Of a stretch of DNA of 64,000 bases, positions 53,188-61,841 are shown one piece after another. The position numbers and the translations under genes are program-made. The notes below the pieces were generated by a model. The model was not told the origin of the DNA. It made no database searches and worked only from the letters and a program-made list of their open reading frames with translations. Numbering within the stretch: position 1 is the stretch's first letter; each line of letters starts with the position of its first letter. Source of the stretch: Mangrovicoccus sp049603835 (lineage in GTDB: Bacteria; Pseudomonadota; Alphaproteobacteria; Rhodobacterales; Rhodobacteraceae); assembly GCA_049603835.1 (NCBI GenBank), contig JBMYSZ010000004.1, forward strand, positions 1 through 64,000, given 5' to 3'.

Positions 53188-54412
53188 CGATCTTGTTGCC
53201 GTCCAAAGCGGCGAGGAACGTGTCGCGGTCGGCGCGCAATTCTTGCACAAGGCCCAACGCTTCACGGCGCAGGTGGGTTCGCTTGATCTCAAGTGCGAGT
53301 CGCTCATTCAAGTGCCCGACCCTTTGAGCATGGCGTTGAGCATCATCGCGACGGGCGGCTTCTTCGGATTCAGCCGCATTCTGCTTGAGGATACGGCGGC
53401 GAGCGCCGGTCAGGCGTTGCCATAGCCCGCTTAGGCCGGTTTTTATGCGGCCCCGACGAACACGCTCGGCCTCAGACCTCGCTTTAGTTAACCGAGTATC
53501 CAGTTCATCTCTGTCCGTTCGATGCGCGGCGATCATGGCCTTTCGTTCACGACTCAGCTGCGCGCGCTCCTCCATCAAACCCTTTCGCATTTCTCCGGCC
53601 AGTCGCCCGAAATGCCGTCGCACATCTGATCTATGCGCCGCCAGAGCTTCAGCAACGCTAGGCAACTCGGACGCATTTCCAAGCCGCGCGGTGACTTCTT
53701 TGGCACGCTTTCCAGTGTTTCGGGCCACGGCTAAAACCTGACCATCATAGCTTGCCAATACATGGTTGCGCCGATCTCCACGGGCCAGTCGCAGGCCGTA
53801 ATCCGCCAATGCAGCCTCGAAACTCACCCGATCATCAGAAGCTGCCCAACAGCTCTGGATCACCAACTTCTGATCCAGCGCGTTCCGCCCGCGCTGCTTC
53901 GCCGCCTGCCATTCCGCCAGATTTGCGTTCAGAGGCGAGCGCGCGGATTTATCCAAGAACCCACGCGGCAGCTTCCAGCCATGCTCCAGATAGAGCTGTC
54001 GCGCCACTGATTGCAGCTTGGTTTTAAAATGCGACATGGGCCGCGCCGTCATCGTCGCCGCATCGATGCGAGACCACACTATATGGGCATGCCGCCGTCC
54101 GTCTTTTTCATGAAAAACAATCGCGCGGGGCTGACCATTCAGCCCCAAGGCCTCTTCCGCTTTGTCGGCGGCAGCTACGAACTGGGCAGATGTCGGTGTG
54201 GCCCCGGGCGGCGGGTTAAGAGATAATGAAAATAAAGGCTTCTGGCAGCGTGTACCTTTGGCGATGGCCTGAATTTCTTTGAAAGCCTCAGTCAGGTCAT
54301 CGCTGAGAAATCCTCGCAGATCATGGACCTCGATGTGGTCGTTGTCCTCTCGGTTCAAAAGATGGACCGCCAGCGCCTTAGCCCCACTGCGCTGAGAGCC
54401 CTTCAAAATCAT
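53129..54412 (-). CDS. Relaxase/mobilization nuclease (HUH type)
   Basis: A 427-residue relaxase. The metal-binding triad is H101, H108, H110 in HEKDGRRHAHIVWSRID. The first 110 residues contain no tyrosine, so the nucleophile is not the classical N-terminal Tyr; H17 or another residue may serve, as His does in MOBV enzymes. The C-terminal half is coiled coil and basic. It would nick oriT and lead the strand into the recipient. The start at 54412 overlaps mobC (ATGA). Upstream in-frame extension lies inside mobC and is not used. Confidence 0.85.
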   Translation of the reverse strand: MILKGSQRSGAKALAVHLLNREDNDHIEVHDLRGFLSDDLTEAFKEIQAIAKGTRCQKPLFSLSLNPPPGATPTSAQFVAAADKAEEALGLNGQPRAIVFHEKDGRRHAHIVWSRIDAATMTARPMSHFKTKLQSVARQLYLEHGWKLPRGFLDKSARSPLNANLAEWQAAKQRGRNALDQKLVIQSCWAASDDRVSFEAALADYGLRLARGDRRNHVLASYDGQVLAVARNTGKRAKEVTARLGNASELPSVAEALAAHRSDVRRHFGRLAGEMRKGLMEERAQLSRERKAMIAAHRTDRDELDTRLTKARSEAERVRRGRIKTGLSGLWQRLTGARRRILKQNAAESEEAARRDDAQRHAQRVGHLNERLALEIKRTHLRREALGLVQELRADRDTFLAALDGNKIDGKRAPSSRRQSPRQGPEL

Positions 54413-54762
54413 AGCGGCGCGACCTCCAGCGCCAGCATTAACAATGCTTTGATCGTGCCCAGATCGTCCTGCGCGGCCTGGATGCGAGCTTCCGCCAGGG
54501 CGGGATCGTCGAACGCGATGGAATTGATATTGCGCAGGGCTTTCAGGCTGTCTGCTTGACACAGCAGAGCCAAAATCTGTGCCAGCGCTCGCTGATCTGC
54601 TTTAGGCGGCTTGACCGGAGCTTTGCGCATTGTCGCACTTTGGGTCAAAGCGGCCTCGCGCAGGAACGTGCTAAGTGGTGTGCTACCCGCTTTCGCCCTG
54701 AGCTCCGCATACTCTTCGCCTGTTAGGCGGATCGTGATGCGATGGGCGGTGGGTTTGGGCAT
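54409..54762 (-). CDS. mobC: MobC-like relaxosome protein (ribbon-helix-helix)
   Basis: A 117-residue accessory protein. The N-terminus HRITIRLTGEEYAELRAKAG followed by STFLREAAL is a ribbon-helix-helix DNA-binding domain of the MobC/plasmid mobilization family; the C-terminal helices probably contact the relaxase. It would bind oriT just upstream and open the nic region. First gene of the mobC-relaxase operon. Confidence 0.82.
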   Translation of the reverse strand: MPKPTAHRITIRLTGEEYAELRAKAGSTPLSTFLREAALTQSATMRKAPVKPPKADQRALAQILALLCQADSLKALRNINSIAFDDPALAEARIQAAQDDLGTIKALLMLALEVAPL

Positions 54763-54965
54763 AACGGTTCAGGCAAAAAAGAAACCGCCCCGGGGTGGAG
54801 CGGTTGCAGGCAGTCTCCTTTGATTGATTGATGGATGTGGGCGAAAGACGGGAAAAACACAGTCAAAGCTCCAGAGAGGGCGGTTTGGGGGCGGTGTAGA
54901 TGTGCGACCAACTCTCAGAATTGGTTTCCCACTCAGCCAACTCATTGAAAAAATTGTTCAACTTT
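54763..54965. other. Probable oriT region
   Basis: The interval upstream of mobC is where oriT is expected. It contains an inverted repeat (AACCGC 54783-54788 with GCGGTT 54800-54805, inner CC/GG pairing) that on the minus strand is followed by TTTCTTTTTT, a TTGATTGATTGAT short-repeat run near 54820-54835, and the dyad at 54945-54961 (TTGAAAAAATTGTTCAA). The nic site cannot be located by eye. Confidence 0.4.
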
Positions 54966-54984
54966 ACTCCCCCCAGGCCCACCA
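54966..54984. repeat. Candidate right attachment core (attR)
   Basis: ACTCCCCCCAGGCCCACCA matches the tRNA-Ala end (31478-31496) at ACTCCCC and CCACCA with equal spacing, 14 of 19 bases in all. It lies right of the last mobilization gene and 5 bases after a dyad like that next to attL. The mismatches in the middle make it a candidate, not a proven copy. Confidence 0.4.
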
Positions 54985-55260
54985 AATCCTCTCCAGGACA
55001 CTAGAATTTCGGCGCAATGCCGAGGCTGCTTTGCTGTGATGTCTCGGCCAAGATGTGGCCCGTGGCTCCGCGTGGCGGGCACGGCAATGATCGGCCCGGA
55101 ATGGGTATTTTTGCCATTATGGGGTAGGACAGGCCGCCAGTTAGAGCAGGGCGAAACCCGTATAGCCTGTAAAATAAGGCCGAAACGCTCCATTTTCCCC
55201 TTGTAGTTTCATTAATCAAAATGAATTATTTGATGGCACCCATATTATTCGGAGACTGCC
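54985..55260. other. Promoter region of the ROK gene (chromosome resumes)
   Basis: No gene. Near the ROK start, an AT-rich stretch (CATTAATCAAAATGAATTAT at 55209-55228) contains a loose dyad that could be its operator. Confidence 0.4.
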
Positions 55261-56481
55261 ATGGCCATCAAAGGCGGAGATACCTCAGCCCTGCGCATCT
55301 ATAATGAGCGGCTTATCTTGTCTTCGATCCGACGATATGGCCCGCAATCCAAGGCAGAGCTTGGGCGGCTGACTTCCCTTAGCTCCCAGGCTGCGTCTGA
55401 TATTGCAAAGCGGCTCTTGGCGGATGGGCTGATTATTGAGAAAGCCAAAATTCGCACCGGGGTGGGCCAACCGAAAACGCCGCTGGCACTCAACCCTGAT
55501 GGCGCCTTTAGCATTGGCGTGAAAATTGGCCGTAGTAGCTTAGAAGCGGTTTTGCTGGATCTGACTGGTGACGTCCGCGCGCGGCTCAGCAAATCCTATA
55601 GCTACCCCAAAGCCGAAACCACGATCGCCCATGCGATTTCCATGACGAAAGAGCTGCTTGCTGGGATGAATGACGATGCACAGCGGCGCGTTGTCGGGAT
55701 CGGTCTAGCCATGCCCAGCGCGATCTATCAATGGGATACTGAGATGGGGCTTCCTGAGGGGGCTTTGAGCGACTGGAAAGACCGCGACCCCGCTGCCGAA
55801 ATCTCTGAGGCGACAAATCATCCCTGCCTCTTGATCAATGACGCGAATGCAGCCTGCGCAGCAGAGCTGGAACATCCCGAAAACCAACTGACGGAAACCG
55901 GGATATATCTTTATTTCGCGACATTTATCGGTGGGGCTGTCGTGATCGATGGGCGACTATTTACCGGATTTCGCGACCAAGCTGGTGCGATTGGGTCGAT
56001 GCCCGTCCCCGGTACAAATGGCGCAGGAATCGCGCCGCAACTCATCGAGCGCGCCTCGCTCTTGCCCTTACTGCAAAACCTCGAAGCTGCCGGCATCGAC
56101 AGGGCGTTTTTTAGCCAATTGCAAGAAGACGCCATCCCAAGCGCGGCCATCCCATTGTTCGAGACCTGGTGCGCGGATGCCGCGCCTCATCTGGCCCATT
56201 CCATTTTCGCCAGTGCCAGCCTGCTCGATATCGACAAAGTCGTGCTTGATGGGATTTTGCCGCCCGCTTGGCTTGACCAATTATCGCAGGCCGTCCAGAC
56301 CGCCCTGGCCAAATTCAATACCAAAGGCGTGGCGGAATTCGATATCAGCACCGGCCATTTGGGGCGGTCCGCTAGAGTCATGGGGGCCGCGCTTATGCCG
56401 TTTGACGCTCGCTTTACCCCTGATCCCAGCCACCTGGTCACTCGCTCAAAGCTTCAACCCAAAGCTGCGGCTCCGGCCTAA
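55261..56481 (+). CDS. ROK-family transcriptional regulator (kinase fold likely inactive)
   Basis: A 406-residue regulator. Residues about 15-65 are a winged helix (ILSSIRRYGPQSKAELGRLT, then AASDIAKRLLADGLI). The ROK domain follows, but the phosphate-binding DxGxT is replaced by GVKIGRSSLEAVLLDLTG-like sequence near residue 87 and the zinc-binding CxCGxxGC cluster is absent, so it is a sensor and not a sugar kinase. NagC/XylR-like regulators usually sit beside sugar transport genes; none is adjacent here. Confidence 0.82.
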   Translation: MAIKGGDTSALRIYNERLILSSIRRYGPQSKAELGRLTSLSSQAASDIAKRLLADGLIIEKAKIRTGVGQPKTPLALNPDGAFSIGVKIGRSSLEAVLLDLTGDVRARLSKSYSYPKAETTIAHAISMTKELLAGMNDDAQRRVVGIGLAMPSAIYQWDTEMGLPEGALSDWKDRDPAAEISEATNHPCLLINDANAACAAELEHPENQLTETGIYLYFATFIGGAVVIDGRLFTGFRDQAGAIGSMPVPGTNGAGIAPQLIERASLLPLLQNLEAAGIDRAFFSQLQEDAIPSAAIPLFETWCADAAPHLAHSIFASASLLDIDKVVLDGILPPAWLDQLSQAVQTALAKFNTKGVAEFDISTGHLGRSARVMGAALMPFDARFTPDPSHLVTRSKLQPKAAAPA

Positions 56482-56536
56482 AGCCTTGATCACGCAGCTG
56501 GGGCCGGTGGCCTCCTATGGGCGCCACTGTCTTGGT

Positions 56537-57652
56537 TTAGTCCTCTAGCAGCGGCTCGTAACGGGCATCGGTCAGGGTTTTGAGGAAAGCCACCAAGGCA
56601 TCCACCCGCCGATCATCCAGCGCCGGCCCATCGGTGAGCTCGGTCATCGAGATATTCTCCGCCGCCTCAGGCGCACCAAAAGCCAAGCCCGTTTCCGGGT
56701 TGATCCGACGCGCCTCGGATTTCGTGTTGTATTTGTTATAAAACAGAACAACCGTGCGCAGATCTTCGAAAATGCCGTTATGCATATAAGGGCCGGTCAC
56801 CGCCACATTGCGCAAAGTCGGCACCCGGAATTTTCCAGTTTCGGGACCATGGCCAATCTGCGGATTAGCCGCCAAACCACCATCCGGCGCGCTGGTATCA
56901 GCGGCGGTGGTCTCTAGCATTGGCCCATTTTCCGGCACGCCGATATTGTGATATTCGTGATTTGTGAAGGTTTCCCGCTCGACGATATTGCCTCGGTTAA
57001 GCTGGTGGCATTGGTTACAATTGGTAAATTGCGGGCTGAAAAACAGCAACATGCCTAGCTCTTCTTCGCGGGTTAGCTGCGCCTCACCTCGGCGATAACG
57101 GTCATATTTGCTGTCAAAAGGCGACAGCTCAGGCAGGCGCTCAAAAGCGGCAATCGCTTGGGTCATCGCCGCATAGCCCGCCTCTGGATCCTCTAGGATG
57201 CCGTCTGCAAATAGCGCCTCAAACGCTCCCACATATTCTGGGTTTTCCTTCAGCCGCGCCACGACCGAGGCCTTATCCGGCATGCCCATTTCAATCGGGT
57301 TCAGGGGCGGTCCGCCGGCCTGATCTTCTAGACGATTGGCCCGACCATCCCAAAACTGCCCCCCGGCCCAAGCCCCGTCAGAGCGCTGATGGAAGTCCGG
57401 CGTCAGCGCTGCATAAGTCACAGTGGGCGCGTTACGATTGCCCAGAGAGGCGCCATCATCGCCCAGCGATGTCATCCCGCGCGGATCGGCAAAACCAAAT
57501 TCTGGATCATGGCAAGTCGCACAAGCCTGGGTCCGGTTCTTTGACAGATTCACATCGAAAAACAGCGTCCGGCCTAAATCTTCCAGCTCCAGGGCTGTCG
57601 CAGGCTGGGCAAGCAGCAGTCCCGCCGCAAAAAACAGGCTCATTCGCGTCAT
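56537..57652 (-). CDS. Di-haem cytochrome c peroxidase (MauG-like)
   Basis: A 371-residue periplasmic protein with a signal peptide (to about residue 20, ending ATA) and two c-type haem sites: C44-C47-H48 (CATCH) and C212-C215-H216 (CNQCH). It matches bacterial di-haem peroxidases that reduce hydrogen peroxide with electrons from cytochrome c, or MauG-like modifying enzymes. YMHNGIFEDLRTVVLFYN near the end is typical. The ATG at 57652 has GGAG upstream; two earlier starts add 3-5 residues. Haem maturation genes are not nearby. Confidence 0.9.
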   Translation of the reverse strand: MTRMSLFFAAGLLLAQPATALELEDLGRTLFFDVNLSKNRTQACATCHDPEFGFADPRGMTSLGDDGASLGNRNAPTVTYAALTPDFHQRSDGAWAGGQFWDGRANRLEDQAGGPPLNPIEMGMPDKASVVARLKENPEYVGAFEALFADGILEDPEAGYAAMTQAIAAFERLPELSPFDSKYDRYRRGEAQLTREEELGMLLFFSPQFTNCNQCHQLNRGNIVERETFTNHEYHNIGVPENGPMLETTAADTSAPDGGLAANPQIGHGPETGKFRVPTLRNVAVTGPYMHNGIFEDLRTVVLFYNKYNTKSEARRINPETGLAFGAPEAAENISMTELTDGPALDDRRVDALVAFLKTLTDARYEPLLED

Positions 57653-57978
57653 CGAAAACTCCATCACCCTCTGCTAGCGCGGCTTTTTGGCCTCGCGAGC
57701 AAGTATATTACTGAAAGCCTCAGGTTAAGGGGAGATTTTGTCATATGCCGCAGGGGGTCTTTGCCATAGGTCAATTTCTGAGGGTAAATTGACGATTTTC
57801 ACCATCTCCGCTTAAGGGTAAGGCAGTCTTATGCCTGCTCGGCCGGGATTGGGGCTTTCTTTCGAAGGGCAATTCCAGTAGGAGCGGCGAACCGCTGTCT
57901 TAGGCGGTGATTCCCTCCATGGGCCTTGCTGGACGACATCCCGGCTTGTGCCATTTCTCTAACTCTAAGGAGACCCCG
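57653..57978. promoter_or_regulatory. Intergenic region before rpsO with hairpins
   Basis: No gene in 326 bases. Two dyads are visible: GTCAATTT (57770-57777) with AAATTGAC (57786-57793), and ACCGC/GCGGT around 57891-57907, about 70 bases before the rpsO start. The second could belong to an S15 autoregulatory leader, the first to an operator. Confidence 0.4.
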
Positions 57979-58248
57979 ATGTCGATCACACCTACTGAAA
58001 AAGACGCTGTCGTCAAAGAATACGCCACCAAAGAAGGCGATACCGGTTCTCCGGAAGTTCAAGTTGCGATCCTGTCCAAGCGTATCGCCAATCTGACCGA
58101 GCATTTCAAAGAGCATGCGAAAGACAACCACTCTCGCCGTGGCCTGCTGAAGCTGGTTGCTCAGCGCCGGAAACTGCTGGACTATCTGCGTGGCAAAGAC
58201 GAAGCCCGCTACCAAGACTTGATCAAACGCCTGAGCCTGCGTCGCTAA
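57979..58248 (+). CDS. rpsO: 30S ribosomal protein S15
   Basis: An 89-residue ribosomal protein that binds the central domain of 16S rRNA. The sequence MSITPTEKDAVVKEYA, GDTGSPEVQVAIL, HSRRGLLKLVAQRRKLLDYL is diagnostic. The ATG at 57979 has AAGGAGA upstream; the longer frame from 57907 is not used. Followed by a strong terminator and pnp, the common order. Confidence 0.97.
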   Translation: MSITPTEKDAVVKEYATKEGDTGSPEVQVAILSKRIANLTEHFKEHAKDNHSRRGLLKLVAQRRKLLDYLRGKDEARYQDLIKRLSLRR

Positions 58249-58277
58249 TCGCGGCCCTTAGTCGAAGATCACTGGAA

Positions 58278-58306
58278 AACGCGCCCCTCGCCCGGCGCGT
58301 TTTTTG
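58278..58306 (+). terminator. Intrinsic terminator of rpsO
   Basis: Arms ACGCGCC (58279-58285) and GGCGCGT (58294-58300), then TTTTTT. It separates rpsO from pnp, so pnp needs its own promoter or readthrough. Confidence 0.85.
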
Positions 58307-58430
58307 CATTTTAGACCACATAACGCCACGCCGAGCCGCTCTTGGCCGGTTTTCAAACTCTGTAAAACCTAGTATCGGCTTGGCATCTAAGACGTGACGC
58401 TCCGACCCGGCGTGATGCGAAAGATGACAG

Positions 58431-58490
58431 GGTCGCGACGGCAATGGGGCCGTCGGATGCATGGGGTAACCGGAGGGCCGGGCCCCTAAT
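58431..58490 (+). promoter_or_regulatory. Hairpins in the pnp leader
   Basis: Arms CGACGGC (58436-58442) and GCCGTCG (58449-58455) form a 7-base-pair stem over AATGGG, and a GGGCC/GGCCC stem lies near 58475-58485. In enterobacteria a pnp leader hairpin cut by RNase III underlies autoregulation by PNPase; a similar role here is inferred. Confidence 0.45.
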
Positions 58491-58501
58491 AGGAACCGAT
58501 G

Positions 58502-60640
58502 ATGTTTAACATTTCGAAGAAAACGATGCAGTGGGGGGATGAAACCCTCACCCTAGAGACCGGCAAAGTCGCACGCCAAGCTGATGGCACTGTGATCGCG
58601 ACGCTGGGCGAAACCAGCGTGATGGCGAATGTGACCTTCGCCAAAGCGGCGAAAGAGGGTCAGGATTTCTTCCCTCTGACTGTTCATTACCAAGAGAAAT
58701 ATTACGCTGCCGGTAAAATCCCTGGCGGCTTTTTTAAGCGTGAGGCGCGCCCGTCCGAGGCCGAGACCCTCACCGCGCGCCTGATTGACCGCCCGATGCG
58801 GCCGCTTTTCGTCAGCGGCTTTAAGCATGAAGTTCTGGTCATGTGTACCGTTCTCAGCTGCGACCTGGTCAATGCGCCTGATGTGGTGGCAATGATCGCA
58901 GCCTCTGCGGCGCTGACCATTTCCGGCGTTCCCTTCATGGGCCCGGTTGGTGCGGCACGTGTTGGCTTCGTCAATGGCGATTATGTACTGAACCCGGCGC
59001 TGGACGACATGTCCGAGCTGCGCACAAAGCCGGAACAGCGTTTGGACCTGGTTATCGCGGGCACCAAAAACGCGGTGATGATGGTTGAGTCCGAGGCGTA
59101 TGAACTGACCGAAGCAGAGATGCTGGGCGCGGTGAAATTCGGCCATGACGCGATGCAGCCGGTGATCGACCTGATCATTGAGCTGGCCGAAGAAGCGGCG
59201 AAAGAGCCGTTTGACTATCAGCCGCCGGATTACTCCGAGCTTTACGCTGCCGTTAAGGCCGCCGGCGAAGAGCAAATGCGCGCCGCTTTCGCCATCACCG
59301 ATAAGCAAGAGCGCACCGCGGCGATTTCCGCTGCACGTGAAGCGATCAAAGCTCAGCTCAGCGAAGAGCAGCTTGCCGATGCCAATCTTGGCTCTGCCTT
59401 CAAAAAGCTCGAAAGCTCCATCCTGCGTGGTAGCGTGATTTCGGGCGGCGCTCGGATTGATGGTCGCGACCGCACCACGGTGCGCCCGATCACCTCCGAA
59501 GTTGGCTTGATCCCGCGCGCCCATGGCTCTGCCCTGTTCACCCGTGGCGAAACCCAAGGCCTGGTCGTCACCACCCTGGGCACTGGCGATGATGAGCAAA
59601 TCGTTGATGCGCTGCATGGCAATTTCCGCTCGAACTTCCTGCTGCATTATAACTTCCCCCCCTATTCCGTGGGCGAAGTTGGCCGTGTTGGCTCGCCGGG
59701 TCGTCGTGAAATCGGCCATGGTAAGCTGGCTTGGCGCGCACTTCAGGCGGTTCTGCCTGCGGCAACCGATTTCCCTTACACCATCCGGGTTGTGTCCGAG
59801 ATCACGGAATCCAATGGCTCTTCTTCTATGGCCAGTGTTTGCGGCGGCTCTCTGTCGATGATGGATGCGGGCGTTCCGCTGAGCGCGCCGGTAGCCGGTG
59901 TTGCCATGGGTCTGATCCTAGAAGATGACGGCCAATTCGCGGTTCTGACTGATATCTTGGGCGACGAAGACCATCTGGGCGATATGGACTTCAAAGTAGC
60001 GGGCACCGAAAACGGCATCACCTCGCTGCAAATGGATATCAAGGTTGCTGGCATCACGCCGGAAATCATGGAACAGGCTCTGGCCCAGGCGAAAGACGGC
60101 CGGATGCATATCCTGGGCGAGATGTCGAAAGCACTGACCGAAGGGCGTTCGGAATTCTCCGCGCATGCTCCGCGCATCGAAACGATGACTGTTCCGACCG
60201 ATAAGATCCGCGAAGTGATTGGCTCCGGTGGTAAGGTGATCCGCGAGATCGTCGAAACCTCTGGCGCGAAAGTCGACATCAATGATGACGGCGTGATCAA
60301 GATCGCCTCGGCCAATGCGGAGTCGATCCAGAAGGCTTATGACATGATCTATTCGATCGTGGCAGAGCCGGAAGAAGGCAAGATCTACAAAGGTAAAGTC
60401 GTAAAAATCGTCGATTTCGGCGCCTTTGTGAACTTCTTCGGCAAGCGCGATGGCCTGGTGCATGTGTCGCAAATCGAAAACCGCCGTTTGAACCACCCGT
60501 CTGATGTTCTGAAAGAAGGTCAGGAAGTTTGGGTCAAATTGCTGGGCTTTGATGATCGCGGCAAAGTGCGTTTGGCGATGAAAATGGTCGACCAAGCCAC
60601 AGGCGAAGAGATCAGCAAAGAAGACGCTAGCGCAGAGTAA
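58502..60640 (+). CDS. pnp: Polyribonucleotide nucleotidyltransferase (PNPase)
   Basis: A 712-residue trimeric 3'-5' exoribonuclease. Two RNase PH-like domains are joined by a helical linker (residues about 215-300), followed by KH (PTDKIREVIGSGGKVIREIVE-type, near 560) and S1 (GKVVKIVDFGAFVNFFG, near 630) RNA-binding domains. It degrades mRNA and processes small RNAs. The ATG at 58502 gives MFNISKKTMQWG; one codon earlier is equally possible. An RNA terminator follows. Confidence 0.97.
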   Translation: MFNISKKTMQWGDETLTLETGKVARQADGTVIATLGETSVMANVTFAKAAKEGQDFFPLTVHYQEKYYAAGKIPGGFFKREARPSEAETLTARLIDRPMRPLFVSGFKHEVLVMCTVLSCDLVNAPDVVAMIAASAALTISGVPFMGPVGAARVGFVNGDYVLNPALDDMSELRTKPEQRLDLVIAGTKNAVMMVESEAYELTEAEMLGAVKFGHDAMQPVIDLIIELAEEAAKEPFDYQPPDYSELYAAVKAAGEEQMRAAFAITDKQERTAAISAAREAIKAQLSEEQLADANLGSAFKKLESSILRGSVISGGARIDGRDRTTVRPITSEVGLIPRAHGSALFTRGETQGLVVTTLGTGDDEQIVDALHGNFRSNFLLHYNFPPYSVGEVGRVGSPGRREIGHGKLAWRALQAVLPAATDFPYTIRVVSEITESNGSSSMASVCGGSLSMMDAGVPLSAPVAGVAMGLILEDDGQFAVLTDILGDEDHLGDMDFKVAGTENGITSLQMDIKVAGITPEIMEQALAQAKDGRMHILGEMSKALTEGRSEFSAHAPRIETMTVPTDKIREVIGSGGKVIREIVETSGAKVDINDDGVIKIASANAESIQKAYDMIYSIVAEPEEGKIYKGKVVKIVDFGAFVNFFGKRDGLVHVSQIENRRLNHPSDVLKEGQEVWVKLLGFDDRGKVRLAMKMVDQATGEEISKEDASAE

Positions 60641-60662
60641 TCTGCCCCGCTGAGAGCATAAG

Positions 60663-60700
60663 AAAGCCCCGGCCAATCGGTCGGGGCTTTTGCGTTTTTT
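60663..60700 (+). terminator. Intrinsic terminator of pnp
   Basis: Arms AAGCCCCG (60664-60671) and CGGGGCTT (60682-60689), followed by TTGCGTTTTTT. Confidence 0.85.
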
Positions 60701-60738
60701 GGGGTGCGACCGAGAGGCGGCCGCGCTTTAGGATCAAC

Positions 60739-61419
60739 TCACCGGCGACGCAGCGCAGTCGCTAGACCAATCCCGCCCATCAGCATCAGGCCTGTCGCGG
60801 GCAACGGCACCGGGGCATCCACTTCGGGCATCGTATAGGTGTAAGTCCCGATCGGCATAGACGTCGCCGCGGTCGCATTTAAGGTCTCGCCGTCAAAAAC
60901 ATTGCGACCGCTGAAGGTCCAATTCGCCAGGGTGAAGCTGCCATCCGCGAGCGTTTCACTCACGCGATACGCCCAACCGTCCAAATAGTCCCAAGCCTGT
61001 AGCGTTCCATCGACATTAACGTCACCCAAAACATCCACAACGAGACCGTTCATGAAAAGCTCAATGGCATCATCACCATTTGCAGCCAATTTCGAGCTCG
61101 TGAAATCAGCCGTGAGCCCGAAGAATGTCGCGAAATTAGTAGCGTTATTGGTCACATATATGTAATCCCCCGCCGAGGCCGAGCCGCTCAGGGTGAATTC
61201 GATACCATCGGTCCCGCCGCCGTTATTGGCAACTCCCAAACCATAGATGGACAAATCCGCGATGTCGTTGAGCACATAAAGCTCGACACCCTTTGGTGTA
61301 CCGCCGTTCAGAGGGCCATCATAGACAGCGGTGATAAGAAGGTCGGTGGTGGCGGCAGAGGCGATGCCTGTGGACAGTAGCAGGGCCGCGCCGATGGAAA
61401 TGGATCCGAAACGGGTCAT
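60739..61419 (-). CDS. VPLPA-CTERM sorted surface protein (lamin-tail-like)
   Basis: A 226-residue exported protein. A signal peptide (residues 1-22, ending IASA) is followed by a domain with strand-rich segments (LLITAVYDGPLNGGTPKGVE, GDYIYVTNN) resembling lamin-tail domains of extracellular proteins. The C-terminus VPLPATGLMLMGGIGLATA plus RRR is a VPLPA-CTERM sorting tail, processed by an exosortase-type system when one is present. The ATG at 61419 has GGAGTGAG upstream. No exosortase lies in the window. Confidence 0.85.
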   Translation of the reverse strand: MTRFGSISIGAALLLSTGIASAATTDLLITAVYDGPLNGGTPKGVELYVLNDIADLSIYGLGVANNGGGTDGIEFTLSGSASAGDYIYVTNNATNFATFFGLTADFTSSKLAANGDDAIELFMNGLVVDVLGDVNVDGTLQAWDYLDGWAYRVSETLADGSFTLANWTFSGRNVFDGETLNATAATSMPIGTYTYTMPEVDAPVPLPATGLMLMGGIGLATALRRR

Positions 61420-61841
61420 TGGTTTACTCACTCCAAATTGAACTCTTGCCAGAGCCAAAAAGTAGTTTCATGAGTAAATCAATCAATATTCAGTAAAATC
61501 GTTAACACATCACACACCACCTATGGAATTCACCACCTTTTGCGGTCGAACACCGCGACCCCTAGCTTTAATTGTATAAAAACAAGGCAAAACTGCTGGG
61601 TTAATCCGCCCCCTGAGTCGTTCAACAATGCATCATGGGCTGTGCTATTGATCTCGACTCCCTCCAGGGGCATGCGAGCTGGACGTTTTAGCATTTGACA
61701 TAGCATTTAGCGCTCTGCCGGCGATTTCGTCTAAAACCCTATCCTTTTGCGACAATTTTTGCGCTTTGGCCTAGCTTTCTTCGCGGCAGCCTCCTGTGGA
61801 AATTATGCCAACGGAAACTATTCTACCCCATTTGCTCTTAG
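61420..61841. other. Gene-free interval with possible promoter
   Basis: No gene in 422 bases. A TTGACA hexamer occurs at 61695-61700, flanked by two copies of TAGCATTT, but without a convincing -10 partner at the normal distance. It separates two divergent units. Confidence 0.4.

Noticed and set aside
31497..54984. Idea that the island is a prophage
   Set aside because: No capsid, terminase, tail or lysis genes; relaxase, MobC and VirD4 point to a mobilizable element.
31497..54984. Search for a CRISPR array or cas genes
   Set aside because: No regularly spaced repeats and no cas-like proteins were seen here or elsewhere in the window.
55063..55069. TGGCTCC as alternative attR core
   Set aside because: Only a 7-base exact match to the tRNA end; the 54966-54984 match is longer and better placed.
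58553..59719. Open frame of 388 codons opposite pnp
   Set aside because: Shadow frame of a highly biased gene; translation is without known motifs.
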